Below are positions 14,372 through 26,008 of a stretch of 64,000 bases of DNA, piece by piece. How positions within the stretch are numbered: the stretch's first letter is position 1; every line of letters starts with the position of its first letter. This DNA is from Anniella stebbinsi (Eukaryota > Chordata > Lepidosauria > Squamata > Anniellidae), in assembly GCA_029215795.1 (NCBI GenBank), contig JARDYH010000007.1, positions 98,161,263 to 98,225,262 of the forward strand, written 5' to 3'. The translations under genes were made by a program, and so were the position numbers. The notes beneath the pieces are model-generated. The model had not been told where the DNA came from, ran no database searches, and worked only from the letters and a program-made list of their open reading frames with translations.

Positions 14372-15060
14372 TCAGCTTAAATCTTTCCCAGCAAAAGTCA
14401 AAGTCAGTCCTTCAGGTATTTCCCATCTGAAAACAATCTTTTTCTGTTTCAGAATCGTTGTCAAAAACTCGTAGTCCTTCCTTCTAGTTCTTATCCTTGT
14501 TGGTACTTCTTTTAAGACAACAATATCCTTTCCATCAATTTTTACTTTATCCCGATTATGTCGTTGTAAAATCTTGTCTCGAATGAATTTTCTCACAAAA
14601 CATACCATAATATCTCTTGGCAGTTTCTTTGTCTTTGTATAAACAGAGTTTCTTCTATATACTCTGTCTATCTCAGCTTCCATCCTGTCTTCTTCCCAGT
14701 CCAATAAGTCTGCTAATATTTTTATGATCTCTTCTCTGAGGTCACCTGGTTTTTCTACGATATTCCTCAACCTTAGGTGTTTTTCCATTTCTCTCTGTTC
14801 CAAAAGAGCCACTCTATCTTTTTCACGTTCAGTTTGAACCTGTAAAAATTGTGTTTTATGATCCAAGGTTTGCACTTTATCTTCTGTCTCCTTGACATCC
14901 TTCTTTAATTGTTTAACTGCTATATCTATTTGATTAATCTCTTTAATCAAATCATCTTTAGTCTCCTTAAGTTCCCCTCCATAGCCAAAAATTGATCATC
15001 TATCTTCTTTGAAGAGGCATCCATTTTAGCCTCCAAATGACTAGATATGTCCATCACTGT
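14372..15060 (-). pseudogene. L1 ORF1 (RNA-binding chaperone), nearly intact but 5'-truncated
   Basis: A 192-codon open stretch (14950-14372) shows a coiled coil (VKETEDKVQTLDHKTQFLQ region) followed by the L1 ORF1 RRM and C-terminal domain (RRNSVYTKTKKLPRDIMVCF, HNRDKVKIDGKDIVVL). A further N-terminal part with SSHLEAKMDASSKKIDD lies in another frame up to 15060. ORF1 proteins form trimers that coat L1 RNA. Confidence 0.85.
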
Positions 15061-15121
15061 CATCACTGCATTGTTTTCAAGGTGTTTATAATCTGCTCCA
15101 AAATTTTCCCAGGGATGGATG

Positions 15122-16029
15122 TCAGACTGACTGGTCTGTAGTTCCCAGGTTCCTCCTTTTTGCCCTTTTTGAAGATAGGGACAACATTAGCCCTTCACCC
15201 GTGTTCCATGATTTTGCAAGGATAATAAACAGTGGTTCTGAGAGTTCTTCTGCCAGCTCCTTTATTACTCTAGGATGCAGCTCGTTGGGCCCTGGAGATT
15301 TGAACTCATTCAAAGAAATTAGGTTTTCCTTGACCATTTGTTTATCAATCTCAAACTGCAATCCTGCCCCGTCACCTTGTACTTCACTTTTTCCAGGGGG
15401 GGTCATAGACCCGCTTTGAGAGAAGACTGAGCCAAAGTAGGAATTGAGCACTTTGACCTTTTCTTTGTCATCTGTTACCAATTTGCCATCCTCATGAAGC
15501 AGTGGAACCACCATTTCTTTCCTCTGTCTTTTACTATTCACGTATCTGAAGAAAGCCTTTGTATTGCTTTTAGCATCTCTCGCTAGCCTCAGCTCCTTCT
15601 CAGCTTTAGCCTTCCTGATACCATTCCGGCACTTCTGTGCTACTTGTTTGTACTCTTCTTTTGTAGCATGGCCTTCCTTCCACTTCCTATATGTATCCTT
15701 TTTATTTTTCATGTCATCTCTAAGCTTTTTGTGGAGCTACATTGGTTTCTTCTGTTGTCTTCTACCTTTTTTCCTTGTTGGAATTGTTTGTAATTGTGCT
15801 TTAAAATTCCCTTTTTTAAAAACTCTCACCCATCTTGGACTCCTTTTCTCATTTGGGTCACTTGCCATGGGACCTTACTTATCATAGTTCTGAGTTTATT
15901 AAAATCGTCTTTCTTGAAATCCAGAGTACGCGTTTGGCTACACTGAGCTTTTACTTCCTTTAAAATCAAGAACTCAAGTATGACATGGTCACTTTCCCCC
16001 AGAGTTCCCATAACTGCCACCTCATCCAC
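15122..16029 (-). pseudogene. CR1 ORF2 remnant, APE end and RT N-terminus
   Basis: A 196-codon open stretch (15712-15122) carries the KDTYRKWKEGHATKEEYKQ helix, VNSKRQRKEMVVPLLHEDGK and PGPNELHPRVIKELAEELSE; 16029-15826 carries the APE end. The later RT boxes are absent because the L1 insertion cut the gene at 15062. The missing part matches the CR1 at 23888-25126. Confidence 0.8.
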
Positions 16030-16040
16030 TAAGTCATCTC

Positions 16041-18577
16041 AGAGCGAGTTTACCCTTCTGGGGAGATTGAGAACCTCCATCCCATTGATCTTTTCCCCCA
16101 TCTGATCTCTGTATCTCCCTGAATGGTGGGTTCACCCTCGTATAAGGGGATTCAGAGGCTCTAAGCTGGTTCCCATTAATGAGGGATTAGAGAGTCGAAT
16201 TTTAGAAATAATAATTTCCTTAAGGATCGTGAGTCTATTTAAGATTGCCAGCTTTTCGCTGTCTGGAAGTGCATCAAAGCTATCCAGCAGCCTAAATTCT
16301 TCTGGCATAAGATCCCCAAACATTAAACTTTCTGTAGAGGGGTCCATATCCTCAGTTATTTCAGATTTAGTCAGATCCTCCCCATTCTTACAGCCTCTCC
16401 CATCTACCTTAGCAGACCCATTTAAACATATCTGGCTCTTCGCCCAAGATGCATAATAAGTGGGTCTGGCCCTATGTGCAGATCCGAGCGGGAGCGGAAG
16501 AGCCAGGTCTCTGAAATATCTACTGACCCTAATCCCAATTGATTGTAGTGCCTAACTCCACTCATAAATACATGCAGCAGTTTCTGACAACCTCAAAGTT
16601 ACAATAGCCCGGGCGGTGTAACAGTTATAGTAAATATATTCCACATGTGTCACTAGGTCAGAGTATAATTATAAATTAGTTGAATGGGCTATTACTAAGA
16701 TAAAATGTTCAATACATTCTCTTTGCGTCAGCTTCCCAATTGGTTTAGGGTAGTTCAAGAACACCAGGGTCTCTCTCACAAGCTGCAATTGCTGCCCTTT
16801 ACTCACTTCCTTGAATTGTCTTTCTGTTGGAGCAAACATCTTTTGTCGTGTAGAGTTTGAATTTTTCTCCTGAGCTCCATTAGATGTATTCTCTTTCCTC
16901 CTCATGTCGGATCACGTTGCCTTCAGTGCTTTGTTATCTCTCTTATTGTTGTTGACTTTATCCTCCTCTTCTAATATTTTAAATAATCTGCCATAGTTCA
17001 TTTTTGCAGTTCTCCTGGAATTAGGAGGGGTTTTAAGATTCTTGGTTTTTTTTCGCTGTTTTCCTTGAATTTTTATTTGCCGTTGATTTAGAGATCTTTT
17101 TTTGCCCACCGGTTTGTCCCTTGCTTCTTTCTGAGGCTGCCCCATCTGATCCACTCTCCTTTTTCATTCATTTTATTTGGGGGGTATTCATTTTCCTCTC
17201 TCCACTGCACGGGCAAGGAATAGACCTTGCCTCTTGCTCTGGAAGATTTAGTTCCATCCTGCTTAAATCAGGGAACAGTCCACCCTTATCTTTCCCCAGC
17301 ACAAACTTTGTCAGAGTGGTCAATAAATTTTTGCATTCTGCCAAAAACTTTTTAATAAGCGGAATATCCTCGGTCCAATCTTTAAGCACCCTCTGACATA
17401 ACTCCCATTGGGCTTCCACGTTATTTTCATAGCTTGCATTTTTATGAGTTGTTAGGGGAATTTTGGTGGGTGAAGGCATTGTAATGAATTTCTTACTCGG
17501 AGTTGAGCTAAGCATTGTACTGGGGGAAGCAGTCTCATTAAGTGCTATTTCATTTTTACTCATACTTCCCTCCCGCAGCTGTCCAGTTTGTCCTGTTGCA
17601 AGCTCAGTTGCCAGACTAAACCTTTGATATTCTAAGCCTTCCTTACTCATGTCCTTCATAATGCACTGTGGGCCCAATGACCAGTCCAAGACCAGCTCCC
17701 TGGAGTCCTCATATCCCCCAGTGGAGTTAAGGGCCCCGGATGGGGATGTCAGAAAGTCTGTGATTTTTAATTGTTTGTTTGCCTTATTAGCTTTAGCATA
17801 AGCTACCACATCAGCAGAAATAGGGACTAAACCTTGTTCTTTATAGCCCCCTCTTGTAAGGACCATAATGTTTAAATCCTGTCTGGGATACTCCTCGCCA
17901 GTAAAGAAGGCAGAGGGCTTGACTGCTTCCCTAACAGCAGTCCTTCAGAGGTCAGCAGCGACGGCAGCAATGGCAATGGTAGCTGCTACAAGGCGTTAAG
18001 GCATTGATTAAATCAGTCTTTATCCACAGCCGACTGATCGCTGTTCTTATTTACAGTACATCCAACAGCTGGCTTCTGTTTGACTTCCCTAAGTGGGCAA
18101 TCTGCCAAATTCTTCCCTCTGCGTTTGGCAAACTCCCAAGGAAACACCCAGTGACCAGTTAGTGGATTTTCCTTATCCTTCTTTTCCAGTGCTTACTTCC
18201 ACAAACCCCTTATAGTTTTATAAATGCTATCATCAGTTATTTCTTAATTCTTTCTTCACTTTATTTGCTGTACTTGCTATCAATTTCGCCTCTTACCCTT
18301 CCAACTTACTGTGTTCATTCCATCGGCACTTAGCTTCTTGTTAGGAACAGGAGTCTCGTTGTTTCAGTTAAAAAAATATAGCAAACAGTCCAAGTTTAAC
18401 AAGTTTTACAGTTTAAAAGTTAAACGTTCTTAAAAGATTAAAAGTTTTTTTAAAATTTAAAAGTTTAAAATATAAAATTGAGCTTAAAATTAGTCAGAAG
18501 TCAAAAACTGAGGAGGCAACCTCAGCATGTAAAGCAAACCCTCGCTCACACCTGACTGGTCGGGCTTTGAGGGAAGT
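16041..18577 (-). mobile_element. LINE-V copy 2: 5' end and ORF1 only, with 14-base target duplication
   Basis: The insert is flanked by cactaagtcatctc at 16027-16040 and 18578-18591, and the CR1 reads through cleanly once it is removed. It holds an AT-rich 5' leader (about 18577-17870) and an ORF1 related to that of the full-length copy at 33666. It has no endonuclease or RT and no tail at its 3' junction. A LINE copy that keeps the 5' end but lacks the 3' end is unusual. Confidence 0.8.
16132..17866 (-). pseudogene. LINE-V ORF1, broken copy
   Basis: Reverse-strand pieces match the copy at 33666-35812. They are an N-terminal block (17866-17168, 232 codons) starting MVLTRGGYKEQG with DWSLGPQCIM and FLAECKNLLTTLTKF; a basic stretch (17154-16912); a globular block (16905-16669) with QLQLVRETLVFLNYPKPIGK and EHFILVIAHST; and a C-terminal block (16347-16132) with LLDSFDALPDSEKLAILNRL. 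The matching pieces in the other copy are MVLTRVGYWEAG, DWSLGPHCLM, LVLLNFLKPKG and IDSFEALPGNEQ. The role is presumably RNA binding, by analogy with other LINE ORF1 proteins; I do not recognise a named domain. Confidence 0.7.
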
Positions 18578-19438
18578 CACTAAGTCATCTCTATTGGTCA
18601 GTATCAAGTCAAGGATAGCCGTTCCTCTAGTTCCTTTCTCTACTTTCTGTAGGAGAAAGTTATCAGCCACATATGTCAGGAATTTCTTGGAGGGGCCAGT
18701 TTTGGCAGAATTTGTCTCCCAGCAGATATCGGGATAATTGAAGTCCCCCATTACTACTACATCGGATTTCCTTGAAACACTGGCAATTTGCTTTTCAAAA
18801 GTTTCATCCTCATCTTCTCCTTGATTGGGTGGTTGGTAGTAGACTCCAACTATCATGTTCCTTTTATTCTTTTCCCCATTTATTTTAATCCAGATGCTCT
18901 CGATGGGGCTCCCAGGCACAGGGATAAGTATTTTTAACATATAGTGCGACTCCGCCTCCCTTTCTATTTCTTCTGTTCTTTTTGAACAGGTTATATCCTT
19001 CAATTGCTATATTCAAGTTTCAGTTATACCTATCAAGTCATATTTGCCTTCATGTATTAAGAGTTCAAGTTCATTCTGTTTGTTTCCCATACTCTGGGCA
19101 TTAGTATATAGATATCGAAGCCCATGTGCTTTGCAGTCTGGCTTCTTTCCTACATTGTTGTGAACACTGTTTTGGGGCGCTATGGGAGCTGTTCTCTCTG
19201 TTATGGTGCTTAAGCCTTCATCCATTGTTGCCTCAAGGTTTACGTCTCCCGCCCCCATAGGATTCAGTTTAAAGCCCTTCTGGTGAGGTTCTTCATGCTG
19301 TGGCTGAACACATTCTTCCCAGCCCTTGTGAACTGCAACCCGTCCCTTGCCAGCAGTCCATCTTCCAAGTAGCGTAGCTCGTGGTCCCAGAATCCCTCAC
19401 ATCAGCACCACCTTTGTAGCCAGTCGTTCACCTAACAT

Positions 19439-19690
19439 TGCACAGTATTGGAAGTGGGGCTGCCATACTCATATAGGTATAAAGAGCACTACCAAACCCA
19501 TGAAAAAAGTGAGCCTAGCTCTGGTTCTATGAAACAATCTTTTTATTTAATCTTTAATAATATCTTCAATCTGCTCTACGCATTTTGGAAAAAAACATCC
19601 TTCATCAGGAGCTACATAAAAAACAAGTATAATTGCAACTTAGACAAACAACACTGGCTTTGTTGCAGTAGAAAAAGCTCATCATGTGAA
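19439..19690. mobile_element. Short retroelement end of Penelope-like character (uncertain)
   Basis: Contains ctacgcattttgg and ccttcatcaggagct, a motif pair also found at 62105-62145 (ctatgcgtttcgg, tttcttcaggagct) at the end of a Penelope-like fragment. No coding sequence. It lies directly upstream of CFAP91 exon C. Confidence 0.35.
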
Positions 19691-19730
19691 TTGGTATGAC
19701 GGAAAATATCCTGTGTTTGTTTTTTTCCAG

Positions 19731-19879
19731 GTCGTTAAGGTGCACCAGAGTACAGTTGATTCTTACCTAGAAGATGTCATCTTGAGCAGCATGGAGACTG
19801 CAGCTGAAGAACAAACAAGAGAAGAAATTCAGAGAGTGGCTATGCAAGTCAACAATATTGCTTATGAAATGGAAACACG
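19731..19879 (+). CDS. CFAP91: CFAP91 coding exon C
   Basis: It encodes VVKVHQSTVDSYLEDVILS through VNNIAYEMETR, 49 codons plus two bases, ending in phase 2. The acceptor has a strong pyrimidine tract (gtttgtttttttccag) and the donor is cacg followed by gtatgag. The segment AAEEQTREEIQRVAMQVNNI is strongly helical. The exon lies only about 40 bases to the right of repeat-derived sequence (19439-19690), so the pyrimidine tract has little host sequence upstream of it. Confidence 0.87.
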
Positions 19880-20562
19880 GTATGAGTTCTTAAGACTTGT
19901 GGCACCTTAAAGCCTAATCTATTTATTGTGGGATAAGAGTTCATGGACAAGAGCCTACTTTCTCAAATGCATCTAATGAAGTGGGCTCTTCCAGTTCACA
20001 AAAGTTTATGTACAATAAATCTGTTCTTTAAACACAAAATACTCTATTAATTTTGTTGCAACAGGCTGATACAGCTATCCCTTTGAAATAAGAAACATCA
20101 TGACACAGATATATTTAAGTTTAAAAATGGATTTGAAGGGTCCAGCTAACCTAGAAAGCAGCTAACAGTCAAAGATGGATTGGACACCTCTCTCTCCCAC
20201 ACAAACTTAATTCACCATTTTGCAAACTTTTCAGAAATTTATTGTGTTAATGCTTCCCAGCTATGTCATTCAAGCAGAGGAATATGGTTCACGTACACTT
20301 TATTTAATCTTTTTAAAATCAGAGGGTTAGAAATGTTCAGACCATACATCTTGCTTGGTTTAATGAAGTTAGTAATGCAATTCCTGCCATTCCCCTGCAG
20401 CAATGTTACTTCCCATTCTTTTGATTATGTGGAGATGAGATGTCATCACACAACTGGATTGGGGCTGAGGAAAATATTTCTCTCCCCATACCCCCCAATT
20501 TTCTGGGAGGTTTGGTGAGTGTCTCTCACCACCATATGCAGTTCTTCATAAATAACTCTTGA

Positions 20563-20832
<270 letters not shown>

Positions 20833-20914
20833 TAAAATACTAAATAATTACTAGTTTCTGTGTTTCGTATAAGGTCTTCTCCAAAGTAAACCCATACAAT
20901 GGCAGAAAGACTTA

Positions 20915-21516
20915 AGTTTGTATTGCAGGAATTTATTTACTGAAAAGACAGATAAAAGATAACATTAGAGTTGTATTGAATATCGTAGAATATTTGGATA
21001 AACACCCAGAAAAACAAGCGCCTTTGATTTTCTTGGACGCGGAGAAGGCCTTTGACAATCTTAATTGGGACATTTTGTTTAAAGTTTTGGAAGCAATGGA
21101 CTCTGGGTCTAATTTCACAACGTGGGTGAAGTCAATTTATACTGAACAGAGTGCGCGGATCATCATCAATGGAGATTTGTCGAAACCGTGTAAGATTGCA
21201 AGAGGGATGTCACCTTTGTTATTTATCTTGGTGTTGGAAGTATTGAACAGAGCTGTAAGACAAAAGAAAAAATTGGAGAATAAAAATTACAAAAGAATCT
21301 TACAAGTTAAGAGCTTTTGCAGATGATCTGGTGTTTATTTTGGAGGATCCACTGAAAGGAATTGAAGCTTTAATGAAAAAGTTGAGTGAATTTGGCATAT
21401 TAGCAGGTTTCAAGGTTAATAAACAAAAGACTAAGATACTTACAAAAAATATAAATAAGCAAGATTAATTAAAGATGACAGAAAAAACAGGTTTTAAAGT
21501 AGAAAAGAAGGTGAGA
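20915..21516 (+). pseudogene. L1 ORF2 reverse-transcriptase fragment
   Basis: The forward frame (20976-21326) reads NIVEYLDKHPEKQAPLIFLD, AEKAFDNLNWDILFKVLEAM and MSPLLFILVLEVLNRAV. It corresponds almost residue for residue to the reverse-strand L1 at 12130-12510, but has lost the GTRQGCP segment and an upstream stretch. It sits inside CFAP91 intron D-E in sense orientation. Confidence 0.85.
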
Positions 21517-21724
21517 TTTAATAAGATAGGATAAGATGCCACCATTTTCAAGTTACAGTAACAGGTCTCTTATTATTTAGTGTATATGGTATACATATGC
21601 TTTGAGTTCTACCTTGTTGGGAAATGTATTTCATTTATTTATGTGAGGAATTCATGCTCTGCCCTCCAAGAACATTCCTATTTTAGAATGCACTAAAACA
21701 AATTTAAAATGTATGAATTAAACA

Positions 21725-22662
21725 ATATGTGTCTCCTCTGAATGAATGCTTGGAGGCGGTAATGGGCTGGATGAGGAAAAACAAACTGAAGCTGAATCCA
21801 GACAAGACGGAGGTGCTTGCTGTCAAAGGCCGCAACCTGGGTTTGGAGGTGTGTCAACCGGTTCTGGATGGGGTTACACTCCCCCTGAAAGACTGTGTTC
21901 GCAGCTTGGGGGTGCTCCTGGATCCGTCACTCCAAATGACAGCCCAGATAGATGCGACGGCCAGGAGTGCCTACTATCAGCTTCGGCTGATACGCCAGCT
22001 GCGCCCCTTCCTAGAGTTGGAAGACCTAAAGATGGTGGTGCACACACTGGTAACTTCAAAGCTCAACTTCTGCAATGCGCTGTACATAGGGCTACCTCTA
22101 TGCCTAGTCCGGAAACTTCAACTAGTTCAAAATATGGTAGCCAGGTTGGTCACCGGTACATCTAGGGGTGACCATATTACGCCAGCTTTAAAATCGCTCC
22201 ACTGGCTGCCAATTAGTTTCCGGGCGAAGTATAAAGTGTTGGTTATTACCTTTAAAGCCCTACATGGTTTGGGTCCAGGTTACCTGCGGGATCGCCTTCT
22301 TCCATACAGTCCGCCCCGCACGCTCAGGTCCTCTGGGAAGAACTTACTGCAGTCGGCCAAGACTAGGCTGACAACAGTTACCCAGAGGACCTTCTCTTCT
22401 GCCGCTCCCAGACTGTGGAATGACCAGCCGGAGGAGACTCGTCAACTTAACAGTCTTTTAGAATTTAAGAAAGCCATAAAGACTGTTCTCTTCCGGCAGG
22501 CATATCCAGTGGAATTTTAGAATGTTTTAAGGATGTTTTTAGGATGTTTTAGGATTTTTATGCAGTTTTAATAATATGTGTCATGTTTTAATCAGTTTTA
22601 TGTATTTTATCATGTTGTTGTTCCCCGCCTCGATCCAGACGGAGAGGCGGGTAAGAAATAAA

Positions 22663-22707
<45 letters not shown>
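21725..22707 (+). mobile_element. L2-type LINE 3' end with (TTA)n tail
   Basis: The open frame 21729-22520 is followed by a 3'UTR with cgatccagacggagaggcggg and aataaattg, then about 15 TTA units (22663-22707). The 5' part is truncated at the RT thumb. Same orientation as CFAP91. Confidence 0.8.
21729..22520 (+). pseudogene. L2 ORF2 C-terminal region, 263 open codons
   Basis: The frame begins just after the RT catalytic box and contains WMRKNKLKLNPDKTEVLAV, VRSLGVLLDPSLQM, LVTSKLNFCNALYIGLP, LQLVQNMVARLVTGTSRGD, LHWLPISFRAKYKVL and FKALHGLGPGYLRDRLLPY, ending after AAPRLWNDQPEETR. These are the L2 thumb and C-terminal motifs. It is uninterrupted although the element is 5'-truncated, which suggests a fairly young insertion. 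It is not a host exon: no splice signals and clear LINE motifs. Confidence 0.8.
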
Positions 22708-22708
<1 letters not shown>

Positions 22709-22884
22709 AAACAAAATCACTAGGAGCAACATGAAAACAAGAAGCCTAGCCAAGATAAAATAGATTAAGCTGAATTAAAAGGCCTGGGGTGGGGGCCCTT
22801 TTCTGGTAGTAGCCCACGATACCTTGCATGGCCAAGAACCCAGAAAAAGGTCTCTGAGTATCTTAGTAAACAGATAGGCCTTGA

Positions 22885-23225
22885 TTCAGGTGCCCTGGTT
22901 CAAAGGCATGGAGGACCAAAATGGAATTCTGCAGGACCCCATGGCCATGAGGCTGAGGAGTAACTTCTCAGCACCAGTTTCTGGAATTAACTATTCAGGT
23001 AGGAATGAAACTACTAAAACAATGCCAGAGCCTGTTCATATGGATACCATAGTGTAGAAAAGCCCACTGAGAGGTCAAGGAAATTTAATGTGGTCATACT
23101 CCCCCATCCTGCTCCAAGCATAAGTTATCATTCAAGGCTGTTTCAATGTCAAACCCAACCCTGAAGCCATATCAAAATGTATTCAGATAATTGGATAATC
23201 TCATTTGAAAATGTATGGAATTGCA
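22885..23225 (-). mobile_element. L2 reverse-transcriptase fragment
   Basis: The reverse complement contains the L2 RT front region; cactgagaggtcaagga and tgaagccatatcaaaatgtattcagat correspond to the gctgagagatcaagga and tgaaatggatccagat stretches of the L2 at 54.1-54.3 kb. No open frame remains. Confidence 0.5.
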
Positions 23226-23621
23226 TGGCTACCACTGGCTCAAGAGATACTTACAACCAGCCCGGTGTTATAATCCTTGGGGTCCAGAGAGGACTTTCTT
23301 CAGAAGGATCCCATGTTCACTGCAGCTGGGACAGATCCCTCGTGTAAAGAGCAATTTATTACCTTGTAGCCAATTAGGGCAAGGATTGAGAAAACATGAG
23401 GAAAGCCTCACTCCTCCAAGCATCTGTGTCCTCAGGCTATAACAACTTTACTTGATCCAGTAGCAGCATCCATGCCAAGTCAGATGTAAGCAATTTTATC
23501 TTAAGTGTTTTGCAAGGAAATCACAGTAGGTTACAGAGGACTAATTTATGTCACTTTGTGGACCAAACTATAATTGGCCCTAAACCACATCAAAGAACTC
23601 TCTGATGGTTTAGATGCCAGA

Positions 23622-23690
23622 ATCATAGAATAGTAGAGTTGGAAAGGGTCTATAAGGCCATCCAGTCCATCCAGATAATATCTGTATATC
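23622..23690 (-). mobile_element. CR1 3' tip
   Basis: agaatcatagaatagtagag and the ggccatccagtcca stretch are the inverted CR1 3' terminus. Confidence 0.65.
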
Positions 23691-23887
23691 ACAACCAACC
23701 AAGGTTTTGAGATGTGCACCTTCAATGTTACTTGGTAACCTCCAAAGGGATCTCAAGAATCCATTGGCGTCCTGGGTCAGATTATTTTAGTATATCCACC
23801 TCTCTCACTGAAGGGATTAGCATAAACCTCACTTTGAAGTGATTTGGCTGCGAGAAGAGGAAATTCTCCATTCTCAGATCGCCAAAC

Positions 23888-25126
23888 AATCATAGAATCA
23901 TAGAACCATCAAATAGTAGATTTGGAAGGGGCCTATGAGGCCATTGAGTCCAACCCCCTGCTCAATGCAGGAATCTACCTTAAAGCATCCCTGACAGATG
24001 GTTGTCCAGCTGCCTCTTGATTGCCTCTAGTGTGGGAGAGCCCACCACCTTCCTAGGAAATTGGTTCCATTATTGTATTGCTCTAACAGTCAGGAAGTTT
24101 TTCCTGAGCCGGAATCCGGCTTCCTGTATCTTGAGCTCATTATTCTGTGTCCTGCATTCTGGGTTGATTGAGAAGAGACCCTGGCCCTTCTCTGTGTGAC
24201 AACCTTTCAAGTATTTGAAGAGTGCTATCATGTCTCCCCTCAATCTTCTCTTCTCCAGGCTAAACATGCCCAGTTCTTTCAATCTCTCCTCATAGAGCTT
24301 TGTTTCCAGACCCCTAATCATCCTTGTTGCCCTCCTCTGAACACGCTCCAGATTGTCTTCATCCTTCTTTAAGTGTGGTGCCCAGAACTGGATGCAATTC
24401 TCAAGATGGTGCCTAACCAGTGCCGAATAGAGGGGAACCAGTACCTTGCGCGATTTGGAAGTTATACTTCTATTAATGCAGATCAAAATAGCATTTGCTT
24501 TTTTTGCAGCCACATCACACTGTTGGCTCATATTCAGCATGTGATTTACAACACATATCTCGCTTGTCATATTGCTTAGCCAAGTATCCCCCATCTTGTA
24601 ACTGTGCATTTGGTTTCTTTTTCCTAGGTGTAGAACTTGGCATTTATCCCTATTAAATTTCATTCTCCAGTCCATCAAGATCACTTTAGAGTTTGTTTCT
24701 GTCTTCCAGGGTAATAATGATCCCACCCAATTTTGTGTCATCTGCAAATTTGATAAGCATTCCCTGCACCTCCTCGTCCAAATAATTAATAAAAATGTTG
24801 AAGAGCACTGGGCCCAGGACTGAGCCCTGCGGTACCCTGCTCGTTACCTCTCCCCAGTGTGAAAAGATACCATTGATAAGCATTCTTTGAGTCCGATTCT
24901 GTAGCTAACTGTGGATCCACCTAATAGTTGTTCCATGTAGCCCACTTTTCATTAGTTTGTGAATCAGAATGTCATGGGGCAGTTTGTCAAAAGCTTTGCT
25001 GAAGTCAAAATATACTATATCCACAACAAGGGAGGTTACCCGATCAAAAAATTAGATCAGATTAGTCTGACAGCATTTGTTCTTGACAAATCCATGCTGG
25101 CTTCTAGTAATCACTGCATTGTTTTC
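23888..25126 (-). mobile_element. CR1 LINE 3' half
   Basis: The left edge carries the inverted CR1 3' terminus (atcatagaatcatagaacc). The right edge ends at atcactgcattgttttc (25110-25126) where an L1 3' end begins. This CR1 half is exactly the part missing from the copy at 15062-19438, with a 17-base overlap. Confidence 0.85.
24070..24883 (-). pseudogene. CR1 ORF2 C-terminal half (RT catalytic box to end)
   Basis: Two open pieces: 24883-24686 with [20 protein letters not shown] and [10 protein letters not shown] (the FADD catalytic box), and 24747-24070 with [52 protein letters not shown] and [21 protein letters not shown] frame change joins them. These are textbook CR1 motifs. Confidence 0.88.
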
Positions 25127-25440
25127 GAATTTAAAACTTTTTATTTTTCAAACAAAATTAAAACACAGACAATACTACACTACAACATACAACATTAAAA
25201 TGGACTTCCGAATTTCTCCAACATTCAAAAATATCTACGTTTTCTTCATGCTTAATCTAAATAAGAGGGCTCTAGCGAGTTTTCCGGCTGATAGAGCTGG
25301 CTCTCCTGTCAAAATCCTGGTTGATCTGTGGAATGCAGAAATGACCCAATTTTGACAGAGATATATACCATCTATACATCATTTTATTAAAAATGATTTG
25401 TACTTAGTTTTTGCCACCCTTTTTAGATCAAGTCTAAGGA
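25127..25440 (-). mobile_element. L1 3' end, carrying a short forward L2 fragment
   Basis: The segment begins with an inverted A-rich 3' end (actttttatttttcaaac) and near 25357-25420 its reverse complement reads FNKMMYRWY, the L1 ORF2 C-terminus, picking up where the L1 at 10905 breaks off. A forward L2 piece (25262-25355: ADRAGSPVKILVDLWNAEM) is embedded; the same L2 linker appears at 54765-54860 on the other strand. Confidence 0.65.
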
Positions 25441-25648
25441 CCCATTCACCACTAAATAACCTTTTGATTCAAACAGCTGGTGAAGCTCCCTTTTATCACA
25501 GACCATGGGCACACAGCGTGAGTGCGTTGTGATCTTCACTATATCTGATGTGGCAAGGCAGGCAGATGTTCACAGAATTTGGCAATGCTTTTAACTGCCC
25601 CAGCCACACACTGACCAAGTGGTACAAGGCTTTCCGTTTCCTTCCTTC

Positions 25649-26008
25649 TAGGGCTGCCTCTACAAGAGAGGTTTAAAGCTCTTTCAAGGCGCTTTAAAAA
25701 ATTTACCTCTACAAGAACCGAGCGCAAATCGGGCGTAGAGGCACGTTATCTCTCCAATTATGCGCATTATCAAATGCGCGTTAAACAGCGAGTTTTATTT
25801 TGCTCCGGCTGTTAAAGCACATTTTGACTGTGTGAACAAGCGCTTATGCGCATTAACTACTTGTAAAGCGCATTTTGGTCATCCGTTAATGCGCTTCGCC
25901 GCCTCTCGCCGCCTCTCGTGCAGAGGTATTAGGCGTAAATGCGCTTCAGCGATTATGCGCATAATTGGCTAACCGGGCGCAAAAGCGAATCCTTGTAGAG
26001 GGGACCTA
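25649..26008. mobile_element. GCGC-rich element with terminal inverted repeats (unrecognised)
   Basis: The ends tagggctgcctctacaag and cttgtagaggggaccta are imperfect inverted repeats. The interior contains about nine gcgc cores, several as atgcgcat palindromes, and is much richer in CpG than its neighbours. There is no coding potential. It lies in CFAP91 intron D-E, about 400 bases before exon E. No target duplication was found. Confidence 0.5.

Larger units (their letters stand above)
10905..15061 (-). mobile_element. L1 LINE (ORF1 and ORF2), lacking its 3' end here
   Basis: The reverse strand reads ORF1 (14950-14372) followed by ORF2 (about 13960-10905). The 5' end at 15061 abuts CR1 sequence beginning atcactgcattgttttc. 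That same 17-base string ends the CR1 piece at 25110-25126, which is followed by an L1 3' end (25127-25440). The left edge stops inside ORF2 at LCGRLKE..FNK. Hence this L1 and the 25-kb piece look like two parts of one insertion. A 100-base AT-rich L2-like tail is nested at 14059-14158. Confidence 0.85.
15062..19438 (-). mobile_element. CR1 LINE 5' half, interrupted by LINE-V
   Basis: 15062-16040 and 18578-19438 together give a CR1 from ORF1 end to the RT N-terminus: QFTRAGKNVF-like ORF1 end (about 19340), TERTAPIAPQNSVHNN (about 19190), [19 protein letters not shown] (about 18740), [15 protein letters not shown] (about 15990) and PRVIKELAEELSE (about 15290). The 5' end stops at gttcacct, at the same position as the CR1 at 2897. 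The gap at 16041-18577 is a later insertion with a 14-base duplication. Confidence 0.85.

Noticed and set aside
21729..22520. 263-codon open frame as a host gene or CFAP91 exon
   Set aside because: It has L2 thumb motifs, a LINE 3'UTR and a (TTA)n tail; it is a retrotransposon fragment.
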